Assembly: GCA_006384855.1 (NCBI GenBank)
Contig: VCJN01000067.1
Coordinates: 27,861 to 91,860 of the forward strand
Direction of reading: 5' to 3'
Length of the DNA: 64,000 nt
Source: Tetraselmis striata
Lineage: Eukaryota; Chlorophyta; Chlorodendrophyceae; Chlorodendrales; Chlorodendraceae
Program-made: the position numbers and the translations under genes
Notes under the pieces: model-generated
Told to the model about the DNA's origin: nothing
Databases searched by the model: none
What the model saw: the letters and a program-made list of their open reading frames with translations, nothing else
Part shown: positions 30,156 to 40,673 of the stretch, piece by piece
Layout of the letters: every line of letters begins with the position of its first letter
Numbering within the stretch: position 1 is the stretch's first letter

Positions 30156-30522
30156 TGTAAGTACTCGTGGCAGTACTTAGTGAAACATGGCTCTTACTAG
30201 TAGCGTTTGGCGAATTGAGTTAGTTGCAGAATGTAATCTCTTACAACATGCCGGTGGCATTGGATATTTATCCTATAGCGGTCCGACTCGGCACCGCGGA
30301 CAGGCAACTAGTAGCGCTATCCTGATGATTTAGGAGTTCTAGCGCGTACTGTATTTATGTTACAAGGAATATTACTGGTGTCTCGTTGTGGAAGTACCAG
30401 TAAATAATACGCGTGCTGACATATAAGTACAGCAGTACATGCGCGTGCTGAATACTTGGCCATAATCTCGGCGTCACTGGTTTATGGTGGTATTCGGGTA
30501 GTCGCTAGGCGCAACCCTAACA
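30156..30522 (-). repeat. 3' LTR of the gypsy element
   Basis: 367 bp. Differs from the other LTR at only a few positions (for example tactagtagc versus tactattagc, ggcaccgcgg versus ggcactgcgg, tattcgggta versus tattagggta). Confidence 0.95.
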
Positions 30523-30636
30523 TTCCCACCCCTCTGATAAATGACGAACTGGAAAGTGTCTGTCCGCGTCGCCGAAGGCCTGGCGCAGATGTCGGTTGGC
30601 GGTGGAAGCGTGATATAGCAACAGCAGCAAGACGTG

Positions 30637-31470
30637 TCAACGCTCCGGGATGGACTCTGGAAAACGCGACGGGTGGCACGCTCGCAGGTTGGCGTATTCC
30701 TTTGAGCGTAGCGTGTCTTGCAGATGTCGGCTCGCCCTTGCGAAATCGTGTAGCGCCTCGAGACGTCGCAGCGCGCTGTATGGCTCCCAGTTGTCGTGAC
30801 TTGAGTCGTAGTTCAGCCAACGCACCAGAAAGACGAGGCAGAGTCCTCGCTTGAACAGATCCTCGCGGCGCTCGATAGAGAAGTCGAGCACGCGTTCAAC
30901 GACGAACTCGTCGACAGGGGGCTCCACACTGGACGGAATTGTATCGGGCTGTGCGTTTGGATGGCGCACTGGCGCAGTCGACTGATGTGAAACACATTGT
31001 GGCAGTCGAACGTTGGTGGCAGGCGCAGACGATACGCTTGGCTGGAGATCTTGGCCGTGACCGGGTAGGGGCCGATGTAGCGCTGTCGGAACTTGCGCGC
31101 CGGTTGGTTGCGTAGAAGCAAAAGCTCCGTTGAGAGCCAGACTTTGTCTCCTTCTGCGAACTCAACAGGGCTGGTTTTGCGGTCGGCATAGACCTTTTGA
31201 TATTCATCAGCAAGCTTCAGTTGCTCAGTAATCAACATGTGAATATCTTGAATATTTGCAACTGTTTGGCGTGCATCTCGGTTGGCAGTAGCAATCAGAT
31301 TAGGTGGTGTCAGTGGCATCATGCCATAAATTGCGTCAAAAGGGGCACAATGTGTTGCTGAATTGACTGAATTGTTGTAAGAAAATTCAGCAAGAGCCAA
31401 GCAAATGACGTAACCAAGAGTCATGTTGCTTGTGTACAAACGCACGTAATATTTGCTCAATAGTTATGTA
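30637..31470 (-). pseudogene. gypsy integrase C-terminus and chromodomain
   Basis: 31460-30970 gives LALAEFSYNNSVNSATHCAP, EGDKVWLSTELLLLRNQPAR, FRQRYIGPYPVTAKISSQAY and NVFHISRLR, the GPY/F-type integrase C-terminus. A shift then leads into a chromodomain at 30900-30720: FVVERVLDFSIERRED, LVRWLNYDSSHDNWEPYSAL. Chromodomains guide chromovirus integration to marked chromatin. The catalytic Glu region (AYHPQTDGQSERT) sits upstream in yet another frame near 31490. Confidence 0.85.
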
Positions 31471-31479
31471 GGTGCGTTC

Positions 31480-33707
31480 ACTTTGACCGTCAGTTTGCGG
31501 GTGATAAGCGCTGGAAATATTTAGCTTAGTATGCGAGCTGTAAACAATGATTTCCAGAACACTGAAGTGAACTTGGGATCTCTGTCAGAGATGATACATC
31601 TGCTGAGAACATGATGTCGGTAAATATTGTCCAAATATAATCTGGCCAACTGTGTCGCATCAATCTTAATATTGCATGGCACAAAATGTGACTGTTTGGT
31701 GAATGTATCAACAAACGTAGCAATAGCATCATAGCCATCCACCTCAGGTAAGTTGGTTATAAAATTCATAGAGATGATCTCCCAAGGCTTGGTTGCCTTT
31801 GGCAAGGGAAATAAAGAACCATAAGGCTTCGTGGTAGCTGCTTTGATTCTAACGCAAGTATCACAGTGTTTGCAGTAATGCTTAACTGTGGTATTCATGC
31901 GTGGCCACCAAAACATACTTAGTATGTTGGCAAGAGTGCGGGTATGGTTGGGGTGTCCATTACCAACATGATACTCCTCAATGATGAGTTTTCTCAGTTC
32001 AGTATCATTGGGTATACAGACCTTATCTGCGATGTAATAGAGATCATCAGTCTCATCTTGTCGCACACCGTTTGGGGTGCGTCCATGACTGTAGGCAACA
32101 TCAGTGATGTAGGCAGCTTTGATCTTGTTTATTAGCTTGCTGTCAATCTGCAAGGCGGACATTGCTGACAAATAGTCCTGCATTTGTTCGAGGTCAGCTT
32201 CGACCAACTGGTTTTCATATTCAGTCAATGCATAATGCAAGTCAGGGCGGCGAGAGAGAGCATCAGCCTCATTGTCAGCGCCTTTGCGATATAATATCTG
32301 CAACACAGGTTCATTAGTCTGTGGGTTGACTGCCATGTATGGTGAAGTTTCATGTAACCATAGGGCATGGCGTCTGCCTAGTCCTTCCTGTGTAGGCAAA
32401 TGCCTCAATGTGGCATGGTCAGTTATAACTGTAATACGGCGACTGCCTTCCAAATAGCAGCGCCATTCTTTCAGAGCACATACCACACCCAAGAGCTCTT
32501 GGTCATAGGTGGGATAATTTGTCTGTGCAGCCTGCAATGTCTTTGCATAATAGCTGCAGGGGTGTAAGTGGCCATCGAATTGACCATAGACAGTTTTGAA
32601 CGCTGTCTTAGGAACATCAAGTGGATTAATCCGGAGTTGGAGATAACTTAAGGCGAGATCAAGAGCTGAATAGACAGTAGCACCAGATAGCATATCAAGT
32701 AATGCATCAGCAGGTGGAACAAGGAACTCAACCTTTTTTGTGTACTTATTCAATTGACGGTAGTCAATGCACATGCGTAGTCCACCATTAGCCTTGCGGG
32801 CGAAGAGAACGGGAGCTGCATATGGAGAGAAGAGCTCCTGTATAAACTGTTTCTCAAGAAAAGAATTCAGTTGTGTTCTTAGTTCCTCTAATTCTGCAGG
32901 TGATAATCTGTATATTTTTCCTGCAGGAACTTGAGCATCAGGAACAAGAGGGATCTCATGATCAAGACCAGAGCGTAATTGTGGAAGATTGTCAAGCGGA
33001 GAGCATATTGGTTTATGCTTTCGCAATAAGTCTCTGATCTGAGCGGTATAAGCTGCAGACTGGTCAGTGTCAATTGTATTTATCTCATCATCAATATCGA
33101 GCTCATCACTCTCTTTGGTGGCATTGTATTGTTTAACAATGGCGCAGAAATAAACTGTGTCAGGGTCATGCTTGGCCATTTCTCTGGCCATGGCATTAGC
33201 ATGAACCATTCTGACATTAGCCTGGCGAGGCTCTGTTTGGCATTGGACTTTCAGTCCTGTGGAAAATGTCATCCGACCAGATTCCCAATCAACATGTGGG
33301 TTGTGTTGTTTCAGGAATTGCATCCCTAAAACCAGATTGAAATTGTTTTGTAACGGTGTGACTATGAAATCAATGGGTATTGTGTAATTGTTGATATTTA
33401 ATTCAAGGGTGATTTTCTGTGAAGCGAGAACCATTCTACCATCAGCAAGAATAACTCTTACTTTATTTTGAAGTGGTGTAGTTGGTATATTATTTTCTTT
33501 GACATACTTGGTGCTGGCAAAGTTCAAAGTAGCACCGTTGTCAACCAGTACGGAAGGTGTTATATTAAATTCAGCACATGTGGGGTGGAGCAGCAATAAG
33601 TCATGATCAGACTTGCTGGTAACATAACATTTTTCTGTCATCGTACGTGACTGATGGGACTTTGTGCCTTTTGGTTTATATTCCTTACCTTGCTGTTCAG
33701 CCAGCAT
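31480..33707 (-). pseudogene. gypsy pol with in-frame loss of the RT catalytic centre
   Basis: From 33707: an aspartic protease (LVDNGATLNFAS, the D-x-G-A motif), the RT finger (LFARKANGGLRMCIDYRQLN; SALDLALSYLQLRINP; TAFKTVYGQFD), then RNase H (HPCSYYAKTLQAAQTNYPTY, DQELLGVVCALKEWRCYLEG). Integrase follows with an HHCC zinc finger (HVGNGHPNHTRTL ... CKHCDTC) and the two catalytic Asp (FVDTFTKQSHF; ISDRDPKFTSVFW). Normally about 150 residues with the Y-x-D-D palm motif lie between VYGQF and the RNase H. Here GQFD joins directly to GHLHPC at about 32575. The frame is preserved, so a 705-residue-long fusion without an RT active site remains. The frame breaks at 31525 before the integrase Glu. 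Confidence 0.9.
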
Positions 33708-34093
33708 GGTTTTGAGTTCCTCAGTGGTAATGACGTCATTAATTGCCTGGGCTGAACGTTCCTCAACAGTATAGTCAGCCAGGTAGACATCAACATACCA
33801 CTCAGTGGGTCCTAAAGGTTCAGTATCAGTCGTTGAATCGGGTGTGTGAAACAGATATGTTCCAGGCGGGTAGCTGTGATTTTTTTATATTTTGAAAGCA
33901 GCGGTTTCCAGGATTGTCCTAATTGTGAGGACCATATGGGCATAACAATAATACCTCTTGTCTTTTCATCTCAAAATGCTGCAAGATAGGCAGGGCTGTG
34001 TCATCATACACTGGATTGATGGACACAGTTTTACCTTTTATATCTTGTTGCAGAAATGGTTTTTCAGCACTGCAATAATCTGAACATACAGCA

Positions 34094-34561
34094 TCATATG
34101 CTGAGACACAGGTATGAAAAGTGACTGGACCATAGGCATAATTCAGTCTTGAATTCTGCTTGGTCAACCACAACAGAGTCAGTTGGACATGCATTTGGTT
34201 TTGCATATTTGTCAATTTCAGTGTCATTCTTTTGATTATTGTTTTTGGTACGCATTCTGCGCACTCGAGATCTCTTTTGCATGATAGTCAGTTTGGCATG
34301 CAGTTTAGCATGCGTCTTTTTGTCTTTGACATTTTTGTCGACATTTTCTCTGCACCCTGTCTCGTCCTCGATGTCGGCAATGAGGTGTGAATGAGCACAG
34401 GAACACCCATGAGCTTCATGCTCAGGTTGTGAGTCGGAGGGGTTCAGTGCCGCGGGAGCGCAATGCTCAACCATATCGACATATGTATCCTCGATCTCAT
34501 GCAGGGGCTGAGCAGGCGGTTTAGTAGTGCATGCATGTTTGTTTCTTTGCATGGACTTCAT
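34094..34561 (-). pseudogene. gypsy gag-pol linker ORF
   Basis: 155 codons (MKSMQRNKHACTTKPPAQPL ...) with a His/Cys-rich stretch EHEAHGCSCAHSHLIADIED and a basic segment KRSRVRRMRTKNNN. It overlaps the end of the zinc-knuckle frame and precedes pol. No named domain; it is probably the C-terminal part of gag before the protease. Confidence 0.5.
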
Positions 34562-35601
34562 CTGAGTCGATTTTTCCGACTTGGTTGGCTAGCTTGTTAG
34601 CTGCCACTTTGGCTTTGAACTGTTCTTTGTCATATTCAGACGCATGGCGGCATTCATAAATTGAGTGGCCTTTTTTGCCGCATTTGGCGCACTCACCAGA
34701 GAAGCGACTCTTTTTTGGTGGGTGATTGACTCGGGCAGACCTGGTTGATGCTTCGTTGTTGCGTGACCACGGGTTTGTGGAGGTCGGCATGACATTGTGG
34801 CAACGACCTGAATACTCCTCGTAGCGACGCTTGTGTTTCTTGATGTTGGCGTGCCTCCTTTGGGCAATCTCGACAGCGAGGCGGTTCTCCTCGTCGATAG
34901 CCGAGAGATGTCTGAAAGTACTTCATGCGTCGAGACAGCCTCGTTGGCGTGGCTAGCCATCTTTTGCACCTCGGCTCTCTCGTGCTTGGGAATCGCCTTC
35001 AAAATACATTGCACTTGCAAATACTCAGGCACAGCGAAAGGTTCATGCATCAAAGCAAATGCAGCTTGTAGCTTGCGCTGCAAGTCGACACAGCAAGTAG
35101 CCATCTTGGGGTCGCTCGGCTTGATGCAGATGTCACGCGTAAAGTCTCCGACGGTTGTCTGAATGCCGTTGGGGAAAGCGGCCTTGAAAAAAGCTTGTTT
35201 CCAGACTTGATAGTTGACAAAGTGAGTCAGGACCTCATAGCCCATAACAATGTGAACCTGAAGCTCATGGCTGTGGAGCACAAGTTGGTGGGTGTGAGCC
35301 GCGATAGAATCGGTCTTGAATTGGCGACCGAGCCATGCCTCCGTCTCAGGAACCCAAAGCTTATTGCGGTCGGAAATCTCCTTGTCGACATTCTTGGACA
35401 AAATCTCCTTGTCGACATTCTTGGAAAGGCCTTGACTGATGGGAAGTCATGAACGTCGGCGAGCTTGTGAGAGATGTTCTGGGTTGGCGCCACAACGCGG
35501 GCTTCCAGCATCTTCTTCTCGACAATTTGACGCATAGACTGCTCGGCGGATGGACCACCGGGAGGGTATCCGGCTTTACGGGCGCTCCGGTGCGATGCCA
35601 T
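34521..35601 (-). pseudogene. gypsy gag with CCHC zinc knuckle, frameshifted
   Basis: The start is at 35601 (MASHRSARKAGYPPGGPSAE). The capsid-like body is in another frame (35401-34900): LQVHIVMGYEVLTHFVNYQV, RKLQAAFALMHEPFAVPEYL, VQCILKAIPKHERAEVQKMA. The third frame (34790-34521) has CAKCGKKGHSIYEC, a CX2CX4HX4C knuckle at 34691-34650. Gag packages the element RNA. A 27-nt tandem duplication at 35376-35429 repeats nine codons near the first frameshift. Confidence 0.85.
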
Positions 35602-35755
35602 GGCGACAAGCGACTCGGATAAAGGTTGAAGGGTACAGAATCGTTACCAAGGATCGGCAGGACCAGCGAAATCGCGAATGTATCGTCGTGCGTGCGAGAG
35701 CAGATCGTGGTGGGTCGGCAGGTGGAGATGGATCGTAACAGGAAGCCGAAACCAG

Positions 35756-36122
35756 TGTAAGTACTCGTGGCAGTACTTAGTGAAACATGGCTCTTACTAT
35801 TAGCGTTTGGCGAATTGAGTTAGTTGCAGAATGTAATCTCTTACAACATGCCGGTGGCATTGGATATTTATCCTATAGCGGTCCGACTCGGCACTGCGGA
35901 CAGGCAACTAGTAGCGCTATCCTGATGATTTAGGAGTTCTAGCGCGTACTGTATTTATGTTACAAGGAATATTACTGGTGTCTCGTTGTGGAAGTACCAG
36001 TAAATAATACGCGTGCTGACATATAAGTACAGCAGTACATGCGCGTGCTGAATACTTGGCCATAATCTCGGCGTCACTGGTTTATGGTGGTATTAGGGTA
36101 GTCGCTAGGCGCAACCCTAACA
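35756..36122 (-). repeat. 5' LTR of the gypsy element
   Basis: 367 bp, the upstream LTR on the coding strand. It is followed (minus strand) by the primer-binding site starting at 35754. Confidence 0.95.
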
Positions 36123-37324
36123 TCCGCGATATATGGAAAGCCCGCCGCTCAGCCGACTCGGTGCGCCTCGAACTCCTTGATCCTGATGCGGCGCGCTTAC
36201 TACGGGACGTGTGCCGCGACGCAGTACCGGCGCTGCCGTTTGGCGACCAGTCGCAGGGCCGAGCAGTGATCCAAGTCACAGTAGAACACAGCGAGGACCG
36301 AGAGGACCAGCCAACCACCGCGTTCTCATGAGTACTGCCCCCGGCACTATCCAAACAGTTCTTCCGATGCGCACTTACGGCCAAAGCGATTTGCACCGGC
36401 CCCTTGGCCAACCCGGAGCTGGCGACGGTGGAGCAGCTAGCGGAGGCCATTGCAGCTACCATCAGCCGGCGCATCAACACATCTCTAGAGCTGCAGCACG
36501 CGCAATGGCTGACGGACACCATGACATCTGCTGGCGTCGAGATGTACCACCACCACACCGAGCCGACACTGCTGCGCGTGGGAGATGACAACCTCTGCGC
36601 CGTCTCCCTCGGCCAAGAAGACGAGGAGTTCGCGGACACCTTGCGCCTGGCAGTGGCCCTCACTTCCCCTGTCGCACTACTGCGGGCGATACGCCTCAGT
36701 CCGCAGCATCGTCATCTACCTCACGGAGTCCGAGTTCGACCCCTCGGAGCTGCTCATCCACCCCTTCAGCCGGACGGTCCGGGAGGCGGGAAGATGGGAG
36801 GCGACACTGGCCACAACCAGATCCGACGCGTAGCGATAGGCCTCCGTAAGAAGGCCCGGAAGACCGCCGCAGCGTCCCTCGCCATGCGAGCCACCGGACG
36901 CCCAATCTACACCCTCACCCTGCAGCTGACCGCCCACCACCATAGCATCATCGGTGGCACCCGCGGCACCGACAGAACAGAACAGGGGCGCAAGAGAGTG
37001 TCAACAACGTGCGGGAAGATCAAGGCCGCGCCAGCTCCGGCACCAACCGAGAGGCGCCCTGCCGACACATCGCCAGCCCCACCACCTGCAGGCCCAAAAC
37101 CAACTGCCGCCACCTCCAGCGACCCGAGCAGCCCCGACCACACCCCAAGTCCGCGACGCTCCCCCCCTGGGTTCGAGCACATAACACCGAGGCGAGGAGC
37201 GGTTGCAGACGCAGTAGTGGCAACCATCGACCAGCGCGGAGCAGCAACGGAGCGCGCCCCCGGAAAAGCCCCCCCCAGCCCATGCGCCTACAACCACAGC
37301 CTAAGCGGCAACCGCCATGCCTAG
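36123..37324 (+). pseudogene. retroelement ORF1-like remnant, 3' part, and Pro-rich ORF
   Basis: 36123-36331 continues the reading frame cut by the gypsy element (DIWKARRSADSVRLELLDPD, QSQGRAVIQVTVEHSEDRED). 36404-37324 is a 306-codon frame: MANPELATVEQLAEAIAATI, VEMYHHHTEPTLLRVGDDNL, EDEEFADTLRLAVALTSPVA, then a basic, Pro/Ala-rich half. The first part looks like a folded domain (phage-coat-like or RRM-like cannot be decided); the second half duplicates 25984-26335. A frameshift is likely near 36690. I do not recognise the protein. The context, a LINE-B tail 1 kb downstream on the same strand, suggests LINE-B ORF1. Confidence 0.4.
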
Positions 37325-37841
37325 AGCGCAGGCGGACGACGAGGAGGAACTCGAACTCAACTACGAGGACAACGACGGCGCCATGGACGTGGACACCGAC
37401 CATCGTTCGTTAGCAGAGACACCTGGTCCGGCTGACATATCCCTCGATTTCCCCCAACGCTCAACAGTGCACCTCACATTCCGGGAGGGCACACCCAATG
37501 GCACCACAGAACGCTTGGCAGAACTTCACAACATCACCACCGCAACCACGGAGCTGCTTGCACAATCCTACCTATCCTGCCAGCCAACCCGCAATAGCCG
37601 CCGAGCTGGCCAGCCTCACAGTGGAGTCACACAAGCTGCGCAACCCACAACGCCTCTCCATCCAGCCCACCCCAGCCAGCCCACCCCAGGAGGCAAGGGC
37701 ACGGCAGCCACAAAAGCCAAACTTAAGAAGAAGCAGCCTAGGGGCTGTAGCCGCTCGGACGGCGCCACCCGCAACCGCAGCAGGAGCAAGCCACGCCTCT
37801 GTGGCACCCGCGGCTCAGATAGCGAGTGGGAAGGACGATAA
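37317..37841 (+). CDS. acidic then basic ORF of the same retroelement, function unknown
   Basis: 174 codons overlapping the previous frame by eight bases (start within cgccatgcc). It opens MPRAQADDEEELELNYEDND and DVDTDHRSLAETPGPADISL, comparable in composition to MDTDGYEEQQNAG at 29276. It ends basic (KAKLKKKQPRGCSRSDG). The acidic-to-basic polarity suggests a nucleic-acid-associated retroelement protein. No domain recognised; it may be a relic. Confidence 0.3.
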   Translation: MPRAQADDEEELELNYEDNDGAMDVDTDHRSLAETPGPADISLDFPQRSTVHLTFREGTPNGTTERLAELHNITTATTELLAQSYLSCQPTRNSRRAGQPHSGVTQAAQPTTPLHPAHPSQPTPGGKGTAATKAKLKKKQPRGCSRSDGATRNRSRSKPRLCGTRGSDSEWEGR

Positions 37842-38374
37842 GCCCACCCGTCTAGCAACTCGCACCAGTAAGTTGCTGAGCGAGCCACCGCAGCCACAAC
37901 CAAGGCAGCTGACTCAAGAACAGCGCCCACCACTAACCTTGTGCCCGGTGCAAGTCATACACCAACACGCACCCAGAAACTCACCACACTACACACACAA
38001 CACACACCGCTGATTCCCACAACCACAACAAGCAACACCTATCCAACTACATGTCGGAGGGCATCGCAGCCCCCACCAATCATACTAGCCGGCTCATCGG
38101 TGGATAAATACTAAGCACCACATAGCTATTCCGGTCAGCCCCTTTCCCCTATCTCACCTTGGTAGCTGCAGGCGGGACGCTTCGGCTGCTTAAGCTTGCC
38201 TAATGAGCTCTGAATGGGATAGGCCCGACTTGTATTAGATAGGGATATAAGGGGGGCGCTGCTGTCTTGGCTTCAGCCCACTGGAAGGAGGAGGGGCTTG
38301 GGCACACTGGAGGAAGGCCGTTAGCTTCAGCTGTAATTACACCTAGTGTTCCCTACCATGGTCAGAGACAATAG
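37842..38374. other. 3' part of LINE-B-like element, non-coding
   Basis: CA-rich stretch (cacaacacacacc near 37990), then unique sequence. No ORF of note. Confidence 0.3.
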
Positions 38375-38460
38375 CTCCTAAGAACAACTTAGTCTGGGCC
38401 AGTGGATGCAGCAGACTAGCAGTTGTAATCAATTTCAATTTAAATTCCATTTTTTTCTCG
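38375..38460 (+). mobile_element. LINE-B 3' terminus, plus orientation
   Basis: aagaacaacttagtctgggc ... cagcagactagcagttgtaa, then aatcaatttcaatttaaatt, the reverse complement of the insert at 4189-4263. It marks the 3' end of the plus-strand element that probably includes the ORFs at 29187-37841. Confidence 0.7.
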
Positions 38461-38584
38461 TGGCGGTCGTTGCACTCCCACCCGGCCGCCACGCTGCGGC
38501 CAGCGCGCCCAAGATTTTCCGGCATTAGCGCCTATGCACGCGCTCTCTCGCTCCCTCCCTTGAAATGTTTACTATTAGTAGTGG

Positions 38585-38910
38585 GGTAGTTTCCCTTCCC
38601 TTGCGCTTGTCTACTTATTAGCAGGCGCGGTACGGCACAATATTACTGTGCTAGTATGTCCACATGGCATGCCCATATCCCCCGACGAGCAGCATCAACA
38701 AGCAGCACCTCGGTATTTTCATCGTCCGGCGGAAGTTGCCGTACGCTCGTACGGCACCACCCCGTGCAGCCACGTATTACCCGACGCATCCATCCCGGGC
38801 AGCGCTCCTCCCGCATGTTGTTTTTTCGTGTGCTTAAAAGCACTAGGGGCTTGTCCGTCCCCATCTCTTTCTCGCGGCACACCCACCATGGGGTTACGCC
38901 GCGACAGCCA
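38585..38910 (+). repeat. dispersed repeat R, copy 2 (uninterrupted)
   Basis: Matches 24620-24885 plus 25871-25960. It shows the pre-insertion sequence of that locus. Confidence 0.7.
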
Positions 38911-38925
38911 CTCGCTCCCACTCTT

Positions 38926-39066
38926 CACTTCGTTCTCCAAATCTTCGCGGGTCAGCCCTTATGGCTTTCTGGCCCCTCCCAAAAGCTTGCAAATGTACCA
39001 AAGCACATTATCGGCAATATGCCTGCACCCCCTCCCTCCAACCTTGAAATATGAAATCTATCCCTC
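38926..39066 (+). pseudogene. YR C-terminal fragment
   Basis: The frame reads PYGFLAPPKSLQMYQ, comparable to WFFYGFIAPVKSLQLLL downstream of the nucleophile in YR element 2. It is followed 20 bp later by an A repeat of the element 3/4 family, as expected for the 3' end of a YR element. Confidence 0.5.
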
Positions 39067-39086
39067 AGCACCTGTAGTTATGATCT

Positions 39087-39300
39087 AAACTAGTTTATGG
39101 GGTTTCCTCCTTTCCTAACCCCTTTTCTAGCTACCTTTGGTGCTAAGTGGCACGGGTTACTACTAGTTATTCACCCGTCGTTGCGCCCTTCTATGTGCAG
39201 CACGAGTTGACATACAAGCAACCGCAACATTTGGGCACGCCATCTTCCAGTGCCGTTGTGTTACACCCCCCCCCCCCCCCTGACTCCGTTTTCCCTCCAT
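39087..39300 (+). repeat. solo A repeat of the YR element 3/4 family
   Basis: aaactagtttatggggtttc, cccgtcgttgcgccc, gcacgagttgacata, gccatcttccag, then a C homopolymer and tgactccgttttccctcca, the same succession as 11509-11725. Confidence 0.75.
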
Positions 39301-39306
39301 GTTTTG

Positions 39307-39699
39307 TTTAGAGCTGTGTTCTTGGGGTTTCCTTTTTAGCTCCATCCCTGCATCTAGGGTATGCGGGGGTCGACACCAGTATTGATGTTTTAGCACCGGT
39401 GCTTCGGCATTGGTGCTTTAATTAGAACTGAGAAGCAAAGCCGATGCACGGCACTTTACGTGCCGCCCACGGTGAGAACTATAGCCGTCACCCCCGTACC
39501 CATCAAATGTTATAAAACCATCATCGTCCGCTAGACTGGACCACTCTCTTAGTTTTGTGCCGGCCTCATGCACAACCCTCCCTCCCTCCCTCCCTCCCTC
39601 CATGTTATGTGGCTCTTTGCAACAAGTATACCACGCCCTTCGGTGTAACTATGCCTGCGACATATTTGGCTAATCTTCCCTGCCTACCTCCCTTCGAAA
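39307..39699 (+). repeat. solo A2-B2 of the YR element 1 family
   Basis: 39307-39575 matches A1/A2 of element 1 (tttagagctgtg, ctagggtatgcggg, gaccactctcttagttttgt). B2 follows at 39667-39699 (tggctaatcttccctgccta). It is a deletion remnant or recombination product. Confidence 0.7.
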
Positions 39700-39703
39700 T
39701 CAC

Positions 39704-40547
39704 TAGCAAAGCAGGGGGCTCACAGTTTTGCCAAATAGTGTCATATCTTTTACAACGTTTGGCACAGGGGCTCATGCCCCATCGCACGCACGAAAGGGTT
39801 GGAAAGGGTGGGATGCGCTAGCTGGAAGGGGGAGACGCCGCCACGTCGCGGGGCGTCATATAGGGGTGAGGGATGGTCAAGCAAGAAGTTGTTTTGTCCG
39901 CTGCCAGCATGCCGACAACATCAGGGAGCTGCTACACTACTTTGATGCCGCCCGTCAGGTGCGCGTGTTCGCCGGCGGATGCGTGCCAACGGCACGATGG
40001 GCCATCAACCAGCGTGAGGGGTAGACAAAACGGACGGCGGACACCCTCACCAGCTGGCTACAATTGGTGCCGACAGCCGTGCAAGAGCACCCCCCCCCCC
40101 CCCCCCACCCCTGCCCCTCCCCCCCCCCCCCCCCCTCCCCGGCAGGGTCCGCGTGGACATCCCACTCCCTCCGGAAGGGGGGCACTACAGCCGCGTACGT
40201 GATCGGTGTGACTCACGATGCAGAGGATCAAGTACTTCGGCGGCTGGGCGATGGAGTCCAGCGTGGTACTCGACTGCGCTATCCGGCAACATGGCACCTT
40301 TTTGGCTGGATGACCCCCTGCTGCGGCGGTGAACCAGGCATGCTGCCACGCCAAGTGGCGACATGATGGCAAAACTGCGAGCCCCCTGCTTTGCTAATGG
40401 ACATATTGAGAATTATAGTAGAGGTTTGAATTACACAGGGGTAACTACGACGGGTGTAACCCGACATACTTATATCGCATATATTATATGACAACACCTT
40501 TTAGAAATCACACCTCTTTGGAAAAACTGCGGGCCCTGTGCTTTGCT
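39704..40547 (+). pseudogene. YR element 5 fragment with B1-A2-B2
   Basis: 39874-40340 carries recombinase pieces: RELLHYFDAARQVRVFAGG, then TSHSLRKGGTTAAYVIGV (box II) and, one frame over, IKYFGGWAMESSVVLDCAIR, where the nucleophile position is Cys. B1 (40367-40395, tggcaaaactgcgagccccc) and B2 (40518-40547, ttggaaaaactgcgggccct) flank about 120 bp of A2-like DNA. An inverted copy of the B sequence lies at 39704-39732. C homopolymers interrupt the coding part. Confidence 0.6.
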
Positions 40548-40673
40548 TACCCATGGTACTAGTCGCGACGCTTTTCCAGTCGGATCACGAGTCAGCCCGC
40601 AAGATTCCCCATGCTGCTAATTCGGCCGCCGCTTCGCGGGTGCTAAGCCTTCGCCCGCGCAGGGGTTCCGCGC

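Larger units (their letters stand above)
30156..36122 (-). mobile_element. Ty3/gypsy LTR retrotransposon, chromovirus type, full length but defective
   Basis: The two 367-bp LTRs (30156-30522 and 35756-36122) are nearly identical, start with TG and end with CA on the coding (minus) strand, and are flanked by the 5-bp duplication tccgc (30151-30155, 36123-36127). A primer-binding site beginning tggtttcggcttcc lies next to the 5' LTR (35754 downwards) and a purine tract agaggggtgggaa next to the 3' LTR (30523-30535). Order on the minus strand is gag, pol (protease, RT, RNase H, integrase), chromodomain, i.e. Ty3/gypsy. Base composition is clearly more AT-rich than the flanks. Near-identical LTRs suggest a fairly recent insertion, yet the coding region is broken. 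Confidence 0.93.

Noticed and set aside
39704-40395. DNA transposon with 29-bp terminal inverted repeats
   Set aside because: The right copy is better explained as B1 of a YR element, since a direct B2 copy follows at 40518; the left inverted copy is likely a separate fragment.
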